The notes: generated by a model from the sequence alone, not told the origin. A DNA stretch of 33,488 nt from Bacteroidales bacterium (GCA_015060405.1 SUYN01000008.1:1-33488); one strand, 5' to 3'; counted from the first letter of the stretch, positions 13,612 to 23,262 are shown. Numbers and translations are program-made.

Positions 13612-16032
13612 ATGAAGCTATCGGATTTGAAGACGGGGGAGCGTGGTGTTGTTGTAAAGGTCAACGGACACGGCAGTTTCCGCAAGAGGATAATAGAAAT
13701 GGGCTTTGTCAAGGGCAATGGGGTCAAGGTGATTCTCAATGCCCCGTTGAGGGACCCTATTGAATATGAGATCATCGGATACAAGCTGTCGCTGCGTCGT
13801 GCCGAGGCCGCCAAGATCGAGGTCATCGGAGAGGAAGAGGCCAGGATGATGCTGTCCCAGCGGGAGGCGCTGCCGCCGCTGGATGCATCTGGCGATGCCT
13901 ACCTCCAGAGCCAGATGCTCAACCTTGCCGAAGAAAGAAGAAAGGTCATCAAGGTTGCCCTCGTCGGCAACCCGAACTGCGGAAAGACATCCCTCTTCAA
14001 CATAGCCTCGGGCAGCCACGAACATGTGGGAAACTACAGTGGCGTGACCGTGGATGCCAAGGAAGGCAATTTCGAGCATGGCGGCTACAGATTCGTCATC
14101 GTGGACCTTCCGGGCACGTATTCACTTTCTGCCTACAGCCCTGAGGAACTCTATGTCCGCAACAATCTCATCGACGACATGCCGGATGTGGTCATAAATG
14201 TCGTCGATGCGTCCAATCTCCAGAGAAACCTCTACCTCACTACCCAGCTCATAGACATGAACCTTCGGGTGGTGATGGCGATGAACATGTACGACGAGCT
14301 CAAGGCCAAGGGCGGCAACCTGGATATAAAGCAGCTTGGCTACCTGCTTGGAATGCCGGTGGTGCCGACAGTGAGCCGCAGCGGAGAGGGCATAGACGAG
14401 CTTTTCGACACAGTCATAAAGATATATGAGAACTCAGACCCGCGTCTGGCGCGTCACATCCATATCAACCATGGTGCCGAGATTGAACAGAGCATAGACC
14501 GTATCAAGCTGCTTCTTCAGAAGAATACGGACATCCGCTACAAGTATTCCACAAGGTATCTTGCCATCAAGTACCTGGAGAATGACAGCGAGGTGGAGAA
14601 GGTGGTGGAGGCTCTTCCCGGCAGGGATGAGATCATCGCGGCCCGTTTCGAGGAGCATAAAAGGATAGAGGGTCTCCTGAAGTCGGGACTCGAATCTGCG
14701 ATGGTCGATGCGAAGTATGCATTCATCCAGGGCGCCCTCGCAGAGACCTACACCCCTGACCCTACAAAGAAACGCAAGAACACCCTGACGGACAAGATCG
14801 ACTCGGTCGTGACCAACAGGTGGATGGCCTTCCCGATATTCTTCATCCTTCTTTACATTGTCTTCGACGCTACCTTCAGTGTAGGGGAGCACCCTATGAG
14901 ATGGATAGAATGGCTGGTGGAGAATTTCGCGGCCTTTGTGTCCACAACCATGGCTGACGGGTGGCTCAAGGATCTCGTCGTGGACGGAATCATAGGAGGA
15001 GTCGGCAGCGTGCTGGTCTTCCTGCCTAACATATTGATACTGTATCTGTTCATTTCGCTCCTGGAGGATTCCGGATATATGGCCCGCGCGGCATTCATAA
15101 TGGACAGGCTGATGCATAAGATAGGGCTTCACGGCAAGTCCTTCATCCCTATGATAATGGGATTCGGCTGCAATGTCCCCGCAATCATGGCGACAAGGAC
15201 GATCGAGAGCCACAAGAGCAGGCTGATAACGATGCTGATCATACCGTTCATGTCCTGTGCAGGAAGGATGCCCGTGTATATATTGATAGCAGGCGCCTTC
15301 TTCCCGTCAAGGGCCGGACTTGTCCTCCTCTTCCTCTATGCCCTGGGCATATTCCTGGCTGTTCTTGCCGCAAAGGTCATGAGCAGGTTCTTCAAGGATG
15401 ACGACCTGCCGTTCGTGATGGAGCTTCCTCCATACAGGGTGCCTACGGCCAAGTCTGTCTTCCGTCACACCTGGGAGAAGGGTAAGCAGTACCTGCAGAA
15501 GATGAGCGGCATCATACTCATCTGTTCGATGCTCATCTGGTTCCTGGGCTATTTCCCTAACCATAATGCATATGATTCGGTCAGGGAGCAGCAGGAACAT
15601 TCGTTCATCGGATATATAGGAAAGGCTATGGAGCCGGTGCTCGAGCCACTCGGCTTCGACTGGAGAATGGGAGTCGGCATCGTGTCGGGAGTGGGGGCTA
15701 AAGAGCTTGTGGTCAGCACATTGGGCGTCATGTATTCAGATGATGTTCCTGCAGCCGTGCAGGCTGATGCTGGGGCCGGCGCAGATGCAGGTGTCGGTGC
15801 CGGCGCAGGTGCCACCCGCCTTCAGCGCGCCCTGACGCAGAGCGTCACCCCTGCAGCCGCACTTGCGTACATGGTGTTCATCCTTCTGTATTTCCCTTGC
15901 ATAGCCACCTTCGTGGCCATAAAGAATGAAAGCGGCAAATGGAAATGGGCCATAATGACGGCCGTGTACACCATCCTGATCGCCTGGGTGGCCGCCTTCA
16001 TCACATTCCGCCTCGCCTCGCTGTTCATGTGA
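13612..16032 (+). CDS. feoB: Ferrous iron transporter, FeoA-FeoB fusion
   Basis: 806 residues, inner-membrane Fe(II) uptake. Residues 1-75 are a FeoA-like SH3 domain (MKLSDLKTGERGVVVKV, RDPIEYEIIGYKLSLRR). The FeoB G domain follows with P-loop GNPNCGKTS (from residue 119), G3 DLPGT (165) and G4-like NMYD (225). The membrane part starts near residue 400 and contains two gating-like repeats: MARAAFIMDR with GFGCNVPAIMATRTIE, and the later GVGAKELVVSTLGVMYS. The FeoA-FeoB fusion is common in Bacteroidota. Unusual is an Ala/Gly/Asp-rich stretch at about residues 717-737 (ADAGAGADAGVGAGAG), between GVMYS and the last membrane segments. It is transcribed divergently from a lipoprotein gene. Confidence 0.95.
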   Translation: MKLSDLKTGERGVVVKVNGHGSFRKRIIEMGFVKGNGVKVILNAPLRDPIEYEIIGYKLSLRRAEAAKIEVIGEEEARMMLSQREALPPLDASGDAYLQSQMLNLAEERRKVIKVALVGNPNCGKTSLFNIASGSHEHVGNYSGVTVDAKEGNFEHGGYRFVIVDLPGTYSLSAYSPEELYVRNNLIDDMPDVVINVVDASNLQRNLYLTTQLIDMNLRVVMAMNMYDELKAKGGNLDIKQLGYLLGMPVVPTVSRSGEGIDELFDTVIKIYENSDPRLARHIHINHGAEIEQSIDRIKLLLQKNTDIRYKYSTRYLAIKYLENDSEVEKVVEALPGRDEIIAARFEEHKRIEGLLKSGLESAMVDAKYAFIQGALAETYTPDPTKKRKNTLTDKIDSVVTNRWMAFPIFFILLYIVFDATFSVGEHPMRWIEWLVENFAAFVSTTMADGWLKDLVVDGIIGGVGSVLVFLPNILILYLFISLLEDSGYMARAAFIMDRLMHKIGLHGKSFIPMIMGFGCNVPAIMATRTIESHKSRLITMLIIPFMSCAGRMPVYILIAGAFFPSRAGLVLLFLYALGIFLAVLAAKVMSRFFKDDDLPFVMELPPYRVPTAKSVFRHTWEKGKQYLQKMSGIILICSMLIWFLGYFPNHNAYDSVREQQEHSFIGYIGKAMEPVLEPLGFDWRMGVGIVSGVGAKELVVSTLGVMYSDDVPAAVQADAGAGADAGVGAGAGATRLQRALTQSVTPAAALAYMVFILLYFPCIATFVAIKNESGKWKWAIMTAVYTILIAWVAAFITFRLASLFM

Positions 16033-16089
16033 GCCGTCTGATGTCCGTAGGGAGGCCAGGTCTCTGGACTCCTGTCGTCTGCCTATGCT

Positions 16090-17430
16090 TCAGGGCTTTT
16101 TAAGGAGTATGGCTATGACTGCTGTCACGCCAAGTGCGAAAGGATAATACAGGTGGCCGATTATCGATATGGATGAGACGCCGGCAAGGCCGGCTGCCAT
16201 CAGGAGCTGTGCTCCGTACGGCAGCAGCCCTTGGATGAGGCAGGAGAATGTGTCCAGGATGCTGGCGCTCCTTCTGGGGTCGAGCTTGAAGCGCTTTGTG
16301 ATGTCCCTGGCGATGCCTCCTGTGGTTATTATGGCTATGGTGTTGTTGGCTGTGCATATGTTGGCCAGACTCACAAGGGCGGCGATGCTGAATTCTGCAC
16401 CTCTCTTTCCCCTTATCTTCCCGGTCAGCCCTCCGACAATGAAGTCAAGTCCTCCGTTTGCAGTTATCAGCTCGAGCATGCCTCCTGCAAGCATGGTGAC
16501 GATGATCAGGTCGCCCATGCCGCTGATGCCGCTTCCTATGGATCCGAGGTAGCCGCTCCAGGTCAGCTCTCCGGCAGTGAATCCTATGACCGCATTGACG
16601 GCAAGTCCGATGCTCAGGACTATGGACACATCGATGCCGGAAATGGCGAGCACAATGACGAGTATATATGGTATCAGCAGCACCCAGTCCACCGGCCCGC
16701 TTTCAGGAACAGCCGCCGCAGATTGTCCCATGAATATATATAATATGGCTACGGCAAGGGCAGCAGGTCCTGCAATCCTAAGGTTCATCCTGAACTTGTC
16801 CGCCATTGAACATCCTTGGGTACGTGTCGCGGCTATGGTCGTGTCCGAAATGAATGACAGGTTGTCACCGAAAAAGGCTCCGCCTACTATTATTGCAGTT
16901 ATGAAAGGGACGCTTGTCGAGATCCCCTCCGCTATTCCGGCAGCTACGGGAACGAGGGCCACGATGGTCCCCACGCTTGTGCCTATGGACATGGATATGA
17001 AGCAGGCCGCAAGGAACAGTCCGGTATAGAGCATCTTTCCCGGAAGGACCTTGAGGGCGAGGCTGACTGTGGCGTCAATGGCTCCGATTTCCTTCGCCGT
17101 TGCAGCGAATGCTCCCGCAAGAACGAATATCCATATCATCAGCAGTACATTCCTGTTGCCTGCGCCTTCAGAGAATATGCGTATGCGCTCTTCCATCGGC
17201 CTGCCTCGCGAGATGGCCACGGCATAGACGGAGGCTATCAGGAAGGCCGCAGAAATAGGTATCTTATAGAAGTCCTGTGCGGCTATGGAAGATACAAGAT
17301 ATATGCATAGAAACACCAGCAGCGGGCTCAGTGCATACCAGCCGTTCATCGGCTTGCCCTGATGTGCCTTCCATTTTTTCCTTATTCCCTTGGAAAGCTC
17401 TGATATATATTTATCCGGAATGATTCCCAT
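16090..17430 (-). CDS. Na+/H+ antiporter, NhaC family
   Basis: 446 residues and about 11-12 hydrophobic segments. Family hallmarks are SMSIGTSVGTIVALVPVA and FFGDNLSFISDTTIAATRTQG, the latter corresponding to the GDxxSPxSDTT motif of NhaC-type transporters, plus NICTANNTIAIITTGGIA near the C-terminus. The expected function is exchange of sodium for protons, or of a related organic cation or acid pair, across the inner membrane. The true substrate cannot be read from sequence. It is convergent with feoAB (57-nt gap, no clear terminator) and divergent from queH, with TAACTTTG on the minus strand 23 nt upstream as a -7 element. Confidence 0.88.
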   Translation of the reverse strand: MGIIPDKYISELSKGIRKKWKAHQGKPMNGWYALSPLLVFLCIYLVSSIAAQDFYKIPISAAFLIASVYAVAISRGRPMEERIRIFSEGAGNRNVLLMIWIFVLAGAFAATAKEIGAIDATVSLALKVLPGKMLYTGLFLAACFISMSIGTSVGTIVALVPVAAGIAEGISTSVPFITAIIVGGAFFGDNLSFISDTTIAATRTQGCSMADKFRMNLRIAGPAALAVAILYIFMGQSAAAVPESGPVDWVLLIPYILVIVLAISGIDVSIVLSIGLAVNAVIGFTAGELTWSGYLGSIGSGISGMGDLIIVTMLAGGMLELITANGGLDFIVGGLTGKIRGKRGAEFSIAALVSLANICTANNTIAIITTGGIARDITKRFKLDPRRSASILDTFSCLIQGLLPYGAQLLMAAGLAGVSSISIIGHLYYPFALGVTAVIAILLKKP

Positions 17431-17452
17431 GTCGTTTCTGAGATTAGAGCGG

Positions 17453-17460
17453 CAAAGTTA
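17453..17460 (-). promoter_or_regulatory. -7 element for the NhaC-family gene
   Basis: TAACTTTG on the minus strand matches TAnnTTTG, 23 nt before the start codon. Confidence 0.45.
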
Positions 17461-17471
17461 CTGAAAAAACT

Positions 17472-17479
17472 TATCTTTG
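17472..17479 (+). promoter_or_regulatory. -7 element for queH
   Basis: TATCTTTG on the plus strand matches TAnnTTTG. Transcription would start near 17486, which rules out the GTG at 17479 as the queH start and favours ATG 17497. Confidence 0.5.
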
Positions 17480-17496
17480 TGTGTTTTTTTGAATAT

Positions 17497-18150
17497 ATGG
17501 CAGTGAAGAAGCGTACGGATATCATACAGGCACCCATGGGAGAGACTAAAGTCCTGCTCCACACCTGCTGCGCCCCATGCTCAAGCGCAATCATCGAATG
17601 CATGCTTCAGAACGGATTGACTCCTGTGATATATTATTGCAATCCGAATATCTTTCCTGAAGAGGAATATGAGATCCGCAAGAACGAGTGTACCCGTTAT
17701 GCCAGGTCGCTCGGACTCGAGATAGTGGATGCGGATTATGACCATGACTTCTGGCTGTCACAGATGAAGGGGCTTGAAAGTGAACCGGAGAGGGGAGGAA
17801 GGTGTCTGAAATGTTTCAAGATCCGTCTTCTCCGTACTGCGGAATATGCCAGGGATCATGGCATAAAGGTTATCACGACCACCCTTGCCTCGTCACGCTG
17901 GAAATCCCTTGACCAGATCAATGAAGCCGGCCGCTGGGCTGTCGAGGAATTGCAGAGGCGCATAAGCGCCGGCTGTGACACTCTGAAGGGGACAGAAACG
18001 GCCCCGCCGGAGATCAAGGTCTGCTGGTGGGACCATAACTGGAGGAAAGGAGGCCTGCAGGAGCGCCGCCTCCAGATCATAAAGGACTATGACTTCTACA
18101 ACCAGCAGTACTGCGGCTGCGAATTCAGCATGCGTAGCAAGGATGTCTAG
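17497..18150 (+). CDS. queH: Epoxyqueuosine reductase QueH
   Basis: 217 residues from ATG 17497, a start chosen because the upstream in-frame GTG overlaps the -7 element. QueH reduces epoxyqueuosine to queuosine in tRNA, the last step of queuosine synthesis, and replaces the unrelated QueG. Signature features are the vicinal Cys motif LLHTCCAPCSSA, YYCNPNIFPEEEYEIRK, GGRCLKCFKIRLLRTAEYA, TTTLASSRWKSLDQI and the C-terminal YDFYNQQYCGCEFSMR. The conserved cysteines are those expected to hold an iron-sulfur cluster and adjacent metal. It overlaps the convergent small lipoprotein at a shared CTAG stop. Confidence 0.95.
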   Translation: MAVKKRTDIIQAPMGETKVLLHTCCAPCSSAIIECMLQNGLTPVIYYCNPNIFPEEEYEIRKNECTRYARSLGLEIVDADYDHDFWLSQMKGLESEPERGGRCLKCFKIRLLRTAEYARDHGIKVITTTLASSRWKSLDQINEAGRWAVEELQRRISAGCDTLKGTETAPPEIKVCWWDHNWRKGGLQERRLQIIKDYDFYNQQYCGCEFSMRSKDV

Positions 18151-18599
18151 AGTGCGGGAGTGTTGGTAAAGGACTTCACCTCCACAACGCAGCCTTCCTT
18201 GACGCTTTCCGGTATTTCTGACTTCTCGTACAGCGATTCTTCGGCCGTGTCATTCACTGAGGTCAGGCTGAGCGTGCTGCCTTCTATGCTGACCTCATAT
18301 CCGGCAGCCCAGTCCTCGCCGTCATTGTATTTTCCTGTAAGAAGACTGTCCTCAAGGTTCCATGAGCCTCTGTACAGGCGGTAGGCTCCCTCTCCGATCT
18401 GCTGATAAAGCTCGAAGGTCCCGTCCTCTGCAAAGCTCATATAAATGTCCGCATCTATTGCCACAGACGTGCTGTGCCACTGGCCGTAGAGCTTCTGCTC
18501 AAGGGTGAGCTCTGTATTGTTTCCGTTCTGGCCGCCGTTCCTGTCACCGCATGACGCAAGCGTCAGGACAGCTGCCAGCATATAAAGAATCTTTCTCAT
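18147..18599 (-). CDS. Small lipocalin-like lipoprotein, last gene of the galactan operon
   Basis: About 150 residues. The ATG at 18599 is preferred because it forms a TAATG overlap with the S8 peptidase stop; an ATG at 18608 is also in frame. The lipoprotein signal is MRKILYMLAAVLTLAS-C. The mature part (QKLYGQWHSTSV, MSFAEDGTFELYQQ, YRLYRGSWNLEDSLLTGKY, SIEGSTLSLTS) is the short beta-barrel pattern of lipocalin-like domains common in Bacteroidota lipoproteins. It is translationally coupled to the S8 peptidase, so the two may work together, for example as a regulator or substrate; that is inference. Its stop shares a CTAG with queH. Confidence 0.7.
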   Translation of the reverse strand: MRKILYMLAAVLTLASCGDRNGGQNGNNTELTLEQKLYGQWHSTSVAIDADIYMSFAEDGTFELYQQIGEGAYRLYRGSWNLEDSLLTGKYNDGEDWAAGYEVSIEGSTLSLTSVNDTAEESLYEKSEIPESVKEGCVVEVKSFTNTPAL

Positions 18600-20725
18600 T
18601 ATAACCATCCTCCATTGTCAGTTGCAAAAGGTCTTGACACTACGGATATTTCACGGGTGTAGTGCATTTCCCCTATGCCGTTTTCAATTTCATTGTCCTT
18701 TCCTACAGCGGCGCTGAGTGTCAGCTTCCCTGCTCCGATCCTGCTGCATGTGAGTTCAAGATGTCCGTTCCTGATCACAGGGGCCGATTCAAGTCCAAGC
18801 GCTTCCATCGTTTCCTGACCGACACTGATCTCGTAGCTGTCATGCGGGTTGCAGTATTCGCTGAGGTCTATCTTCACTGTCTTTCCGACCTCTGCCATGA
18901 ATGCCGGAGTGCCTTCGATCGCCATGAGGAATCTCCATGCATCGAGGGCTCCTGTTCCCATCTTTTCATAGTACTGGTTCAGAGGCAGGTCCACATAGGT
19001 CCTCTGTACTGCATCATAGAACTTCTTTGTGCCGCTCTTGAGGTACTGGTCGATGTCGTTGACCGAAGTCAGAAGCATAGAGGTCATCTCTTCCCTTGTG
19101 AACTTCTTGCCGAGCTTTTTGGCGTACGAAACACCCAGGGCTGCTACTCCGGACACATGAGGACAGGCCATAGAGGTTCCCTGCATGTAGACATAGTGCT
19201 TGCTTGTGCCTTTTTCTGTCTCAACTCCCGGTGACTGTGTGGCTGCTCCCGACACTCCGGTAGAAAGGATCATGGATGCATAGTCGTCCTTTACTCCGCT
19301 GAATTCTCCTCCAGGTGCTGCAATCTTGCATCCGGGACCATAGTTGGTGTAGCCTCCCGGAAGGAAGTCGCATCCGAATGCCGTCACGGAGATGACGTAA
19401 GGCAAGGCACCCGGATAGATGGAGTACGGATTGCTGTGGTTGCCGGCTGCAAATATGGCCATATTGCCTTCCAGTGATTCGTGGTTGCTGTTGGAAGGGT
19501 CGAGGAAATACTGCAGAGCAGCGTTCTCCAGAGGTGATGCGTTGATCTTGACGCTCTGACCGTCGACATCGATCTCTCCACCGTTGATGTAGAGGTCGTC
19601 GCTTGTTATGATGTTGGCATTGCCGTACGAACACTGGGCTATGCATGCGCCATTGTCGGCCGCGTAGATGAATGCAGCTGCATTCTGGGCGTCAGAACCA
19701 TAGGATGATCCCTCAAAGATCTGACATGTCATCAGCCGCACTCCGTCTCCGTTTCCGGTTCCCCCGGCAATGGAGCTCACTCCCTTCCCGTTGTTGTTGG
19801 TGGCTCCTATGATGCCGGCCACGTGGGTGCCATGTCCGCTGCCGGCATTGCTGTTGAGGGCGCGTCCCTTTATCGCCTTTTTCTTCTCTCCATTCAGAAG
19901 ACCGCCCACATAATCCTTATCCAGCTCAAAGCAGTTCACGAAATTGAATCCGTATTTGTCATCGATGAAGCCGTTGCCGTCATCATCCACGTCCGCCTGT
20001 CCGCTGATCTCGGCTTCATTCCTCCACACCGCATCTTCAAGGTCTTCGTGACGATAGGATACAGCGCAGTCGAATACAGCCACTATGACGCTTGGGTCGC
20101 CTCCCGTGAGCTTCCAGGCGTCCCTGACCCCGATGTCTGCACCGGCCACGGCTCCTTTTGTCACGCTTCCGTCATTGTACAGATTCCACTGATGTGAAGC
20201 ATAAGTGTCATTGAACATCTGTCCTTCCTGGATCTGCTCCTGGCTTCTGGTCAGCGTCTCACCGGAAAGGTGATGCACCTCACTGCTCCAGACCGGTCTC
20301 ACCATCTTGTTGTACTGGACTGAGCGGACCATAGGTGAGCCTGCCAGCTTCATGGCTGCGGTCTCCGGTCTGGTCTGAGGGTCGAAACCGACCAGGAACC
20401 ATTGGTCCAGGCCGTATCTTCTGGCAGCTTCGGCATTCTTCGGTCTTACAGGAATGGCCGGAGTGAAGGCTGTGGCTTCCAGGCCATTGAGGATGCTGCC
20501 GGAAATCTCGTGGAAGCTGCCTTCGGCAACCAGGTCGGCTGCAGCTGCGTCGAGCCTTATCAGGATCGTTCCCGGAACGGCTTCAACATCGCTTCCTCCG
20601 ACCAGTTTTGCAGCAAGTGTGTTCTGCTGCATCTGCAGAGGACTCTCCTGGAGTTCCCTGCTGCAGGCTGTGCCGATCAGTGCAAGCACTATCAGCGCAA
20701 GTGTGGTCTTCTTCATATGGATCAT
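18599..20725 (-). CDS. S8 family subtilisin-like serine peptidase, lipoprotein
   Basis: 708 residues from ATG 20725, which overlaps the GH2 stop (ATGA); ATG 20716 (MKKTTLAL) is equally plausible. Lipoprotein signal: LALIVLALIGTA-C. Residues about 45-150 look like an inhibitor I9-type prodomain. The catalytic domain carries the triad Asp219 (IVAVFDCAV), His298 (GSGHGTHVAG) and Ser518 (MQGTSMACPHVSG), with oxyanion-side motif NMAIFAAGNHS. DVDDDGNGFIDDKYGFNFV is typical of Bacteroidota members. The C-terminal roughly 120 residues form a beta domain. As an outer-membrane or periplasmic lipoprotein co-transcribed with galactan hydrolases, it may mature PUL proteins or free glycan from arabinogalactan proteins. 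Both ideas are inference; the peptidase call itself is firm. Confidence 0.9.
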   Translation of the reverse strand: MIHMKKTTLALIVLALIGTACSRELQESPLQMQQNTLAAKLVGGSDVEAVPGTILIRLDAAAADLVAEGSFHEISGSILNGLEATAFTPAIPVRPKNAEAARRYGLDQWFLVGFDPQTRPETAAMKLAGSPMVRSVQYNKMVRPVWSSEVHHLSGETLTRSQEQIQEGQMFNDTYASHQWNLYNDGSVTKGAVAGADIGVRDAWKLTGGDPSVIVAVFDCAVSYRHEDLEDAVWRNEAEISGQADVDDDGNGFIDDKYGFNFVNCFELDKDYVGGLLNGEKKKAIKGRALNSNAGSGHGTHVAGIIGATNNNGKGVSSIAGGTGNGDGVRLMTCQIFEGSSYGSDAQNAAAFIYAADNGACIAQCSYGNANIITSDDLYINGGEIDVDGQSVKINASPLENAALQYFLDPSNSNHESLEGNMAIFAAGNHSNPYSIYPGALPYVISVTAFGCDFLPGGYTNYGPGCKIAAPGGEFSGVKDDYASMILSTGVSGAATQSPGVETEKGTSKHYVYMQGTSMACPHVSGVAALGVSYAKKLGKKFTREEMTSMLLTSVNDIDQYLKSGTKKFYDAVQRTYVDLPLNQYYEKMGTGALDAWRFLMAIEGTPAFMAEVGKTVKIDLSEYCNPHDSYEISVGQETMEALGLESAPVIRNGHLELTCSRIGAGKLTLSAAVGKDNEIENGIGEMHYTREISVVSRPFATDNGGWL

Positions 20726-23250
20726 TCTGATTTTATAGTCATCTTGGCTGTCCTGACACCTTTTCCGCTCACCTCGATGTGGATGTCTCCCGGTTTTCCG
20801 CCGCTCTGGACGATGAATGTGAGCTGGCCGCTGAAAAGATGCATCTGAGGGTTATGGAAAGGTTCCAGGCAGGTCGGGTCACCGTTGGCGACAGCCTTGA
20901 ATGAACCGGCGCCGCTGACCTTGATCTTCACCTGCCTGCTGTCCACCGGCACAGGATTGCCGTTCCTGTCAGTCAGGCTTACATTGACGAAACAGAGGTC
21001 CTCTCCGTCCGCCTTGATGACCTCACGGTCAGGTGTAAGCTTTATGGCCGCTGCCTTTCCTGCTGTGCGTACCGTCTTCTCGGCCGCTGCCTTCCCTTCG
21101 GCATCATAGGCTACGACCTTTATTTCTCCTGGCTGATACGTGACATCGTTCCACATGAGGCGGAAGCGTTTCATCGCATCTTCACCCAGACATGGTGTCT
21201 TTTCGTCCGGCCCGGCAAAGGTACGCACTCCTTGCGACTTGCCGTTGACGAAGAGTTCTGCAGATGGATAGGAGGTGTATACGAATACAGGGGTCACCTC
21301 TCCTTCGCGTCCCTTCCAGTTCCAGTGCGGAAGTATATGGAGGGTCTGGTCGGTGGTGTTCCACTGGCTTCTGTAGAGATAGAAGCGGTCTTTCGGGATA
21401 TATGCCAGATCGACTATGCCGAATACGGAAGAATGGTTCGGCCATGCGTCTGTGTCATATGGCGAAGGCTCGCCGAGGTAGTCGAAGCCGGTCCATACGA
21501 ACTGTCCGATGCACCAGTCATAGTCCTCATCGGCAGCGAAATCATTGTCCGGAATGTTCGACCACCAGCAGAATTCCGTATCATATGATGATGACTGATG
21601 GTCATCGTGCATGATAGCAGATCCGAGCTTCACAGGGAAATGATATACTCCACGCGAACTTACTGTCGACGCTGTCTCGCTTCCGAGGATTATCCTCTGA
21701 GGAAGGAGCTCGTATGCAGGGATATAACGGTCTACCTTGTAATTGAAGCCGACTACATCGAGCTGTTCTGCAAATCCGTTGATTGTCACGGCGTTATACT
21801 GGTCCATGCCGCAGGTCACAGGTCTTGTCGGATCCTCGCGATGGCATATGTCCTGGAGCCATGCGGCCACTTCGAGACCTTCCTCCTTCCACTGCGACGG
21901 CACCTCGTTTCCGATGCTCCACATCACAACCGATGCATTGTTGCGGAAGTGACGGAGCATGTTGATCATGTCCTTTTCCGCCCATATCATTCCGTCTCCG
22001 CTGTCTTCGTTGAAGAACCTGTGGTAGCCGTTTTCGCATTTGGCGATGTCCCATTCGTCGAAGTTCTCAAGCATCACCATGAATCCCATCTCGTCGCAAA
22101 GTTCAATGAGTTCTTCTGCAGGCATGTTGTGGGAGGTGCGGATAGCGTCGCAGCCCATGTCCTTGAGGATGGTGAGCTGGCGGCGTATGGCAGCCTTGCT
22201 GACAGCTGCACCGAGAGGGCCGAGGTCGTGGTGGAGGCAGACTCCGCGGAATTTGCGGGCCTCGCCGTTGAGGAAGAATCCCTTCTCCGGACGTATCTCT
22301 ATAGTCCTGAATCCGAATCTTGTGGACACCTTGTCCTTCAGGTCCTTGCCGTGACGTATGCTTATTGCCGGTCTGTCCATGCTCCAGTCAGTGTCTATGG
22401 AACCTCCGGTATATACTTCTGTTTCAGCATGGTACAGCACCGGATTCTCAGGAGACCAGAGATGTGGGGCTCCGACATTGACGATCTGCTCGAATTCCCC
22501 TTTTCGGATCTGCCTGCTGTCGGTCCTTTCCGCCACCACCTTTCCTTCAGGATCGATGATCCTTGTCGTCAAGGTCACCGGCGTTCCGTCCTCCACTCCT
22601 TCCACCTTTGTCCTTATGCTGACGCTCGCATAGTCCTTGCCGACATACGGTGTCGTCACATATGTGCCCCACACAGGGACGCGGATTTCAGGAAGAGTGA
22701 TGTGGCGGACCTTTCTGTAAAGTCCTGCTCCCGGGTACCATCTCGATGACTGCTCCCTGTTTTCGAGAAGGACGGTCAGGTCGTTGCCGCCTTCCTTGAG
22801 CAGCCCGGTCACATCGCAGTGGAATGAATTATATCCGTACGGCCAGAAGCAGACCTTCTCTCCGTTCACGAAGACCTGGGCCTCGCTCATGGCTCCGTCG
22901 AACATGAGGATGTGTCTGCGGCCGTCAAGTTCTTCCGGCTTTATTTCAAGCGTGCGTCTGTAGGCTCCCTTGCCCATATAAGGAAGTCCTCCGGTACGTC
23001 CTGTCTTTTCAGTGGCGACGTCTTCTCCGTTCTGCACCACCGCAACAGTCTGCAGGTCATTGGATTTATCGAACGGACCGTATATTGCCCAGTCGTGAGG
23101 GACCGAAACTTTTTCCCATCCGCTCTGCGATCCGACCTGATGGTCGCGGCGGAATTCCCAGTCCTTCAATATGGTCTCGCTGCGCTGTGTCTGTGCGAAG
23201 GCCGATGCAGCAAGGGAAAGTGCTGATAGGAGGGTGATAAGATATCTCAT
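20722..23250 (-). CDS. Glycoside hydrolase family 2 beta-galactosidase
   Basis: 842 residues with signal peptide MRYLITLLSALSLAASAFA, so periplasmic or exported. Domain order: sugar-binding domain (KDWEFRRDH to LPEIRVPVW), immunoglobulin-like domain, TIM barrel (RFGFRTIEIRPEKGFFLNG, GVCLHHDLGPLGAAV, AIRTSHNMP), then DUF4982-like and a final Ig-like domain (LCFVNVSLTDRNGNPVP). The acid/base is Glu449 in MWSIGNEVP and the nucleophile Glu525 in ILGSETAS. It probably releases terminal beta-galactose from galacto-oligosaccharides made by the adjacent GH53. GH2 also contains other activities, so beta-galactosidase rests on DUF4982 architecture and context. It starts 12 nt after the GH53 stop and overlaps the S8 peptidase by 4 nt. 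Confidence 0.9.
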   Translation of the reverse strand: MRYLITLLSALSLAASAFAQTQRSETILKDWEFRRDHQVGSQSGWEKVSVPHDWAIYGPFDKSNDLQTVAVVQNGEDVATEKTGRTGGLPYMGKGAYRRTLEIKPEELDGRRHILMFDGAMSEAQVFVNGEKVCFWPYGYNSFHCDVTGLLKEGGNDLTVLLENREQSSRWYPGAGLYRKVRHITLPEIRVPVWGTYVTTPYVGKDYASVSIRTKVEGVEDGTPVTLTTRIIDPEGKVVAERTDSRQIRKGEFEQIVNVGAPHLWSPENPVLYHAETEVYTGGSIDTDWSMDRPAISIRHGKDLKDKVSTRFGFRTIEIRPEKGFFLNGEARKFRGVCLHHDLGPLGAAVSKAAIRRQLTILKDMGCDAIRTSHNMPAEELIELCDEMGFMVMLENFDEWDIAKCENGYHRFFNEDSGDGMIWAEKDMINMLRHFRNNASVVMWSIGNEVPSQWKEEGLEVAAWLQDICHREDPTRPVTCGMDQYNAVTINGFAEQLDVVGFNYKVDRYIPAYELLPQRIILGSETASTVSSRGVYHFPVKLGSAIMHDDHQSSSYDTEFCWWSNIPDNDFAADEDYDWCIGQFVWTGFDYLGEPSPYDTDAWPNHSSVFGIVDLAYIPKDRFYLYRSQWNTTDQTLHILPHWNWKGREGEVTPVFVYTSYPSAELFVNGKSQGVRTFAGPDEKTPCLGEDAMKRFRLMWNDVTYQPGEIKVVAYDAEGKAAAEKTVRTAGKAAAIKLTPDREVIKADGEDLCFVNVSLTDRNGNPVPVDSRQVKIKVSGAGSFKAVANGDPTCLEPFHNPQMHLFSGQLTFIVQSGGKPGDIHIEVSGKGVRTAKMTIKSE

Positions 23251-23262
23251 GATCTGTGTGCT

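Noticed and set aside
14434..15213. Long minus-strand frame opposite feoB
   Set aside because: It lies within a full-length, motif-complete feoB and its translation shows no recognisable domain or signal.
16033..16089. Bidirectional terminator between feoAB and the NhaC-family gene
   Set aside because: Only a 4-bp stem (CCAG/CTGG) without a T-run is visible, too weak to call.
16231..16743. Plus-strand frames opposite the NhaC-family gene
   Set aside because: They are antisense to conserved membrane segments of the antiporter; composition mirrors the opposite strand.
17479..17496. Upstream GTG as the start of queH
   Set aside because: It overlaps the TATCTTTG -7 element; ATG 17497 fits a transcript starting near 17486.
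21598..22749. 383-codon open frame on the plus strand opposite the GH2 gene
   Set aside because: It is antisense to a complete GH2 enzyme with both catalytic Glu residues; its translation is Cys/His/Arg-rich without domain pattern. It is a by-product of codon use on the other strand.
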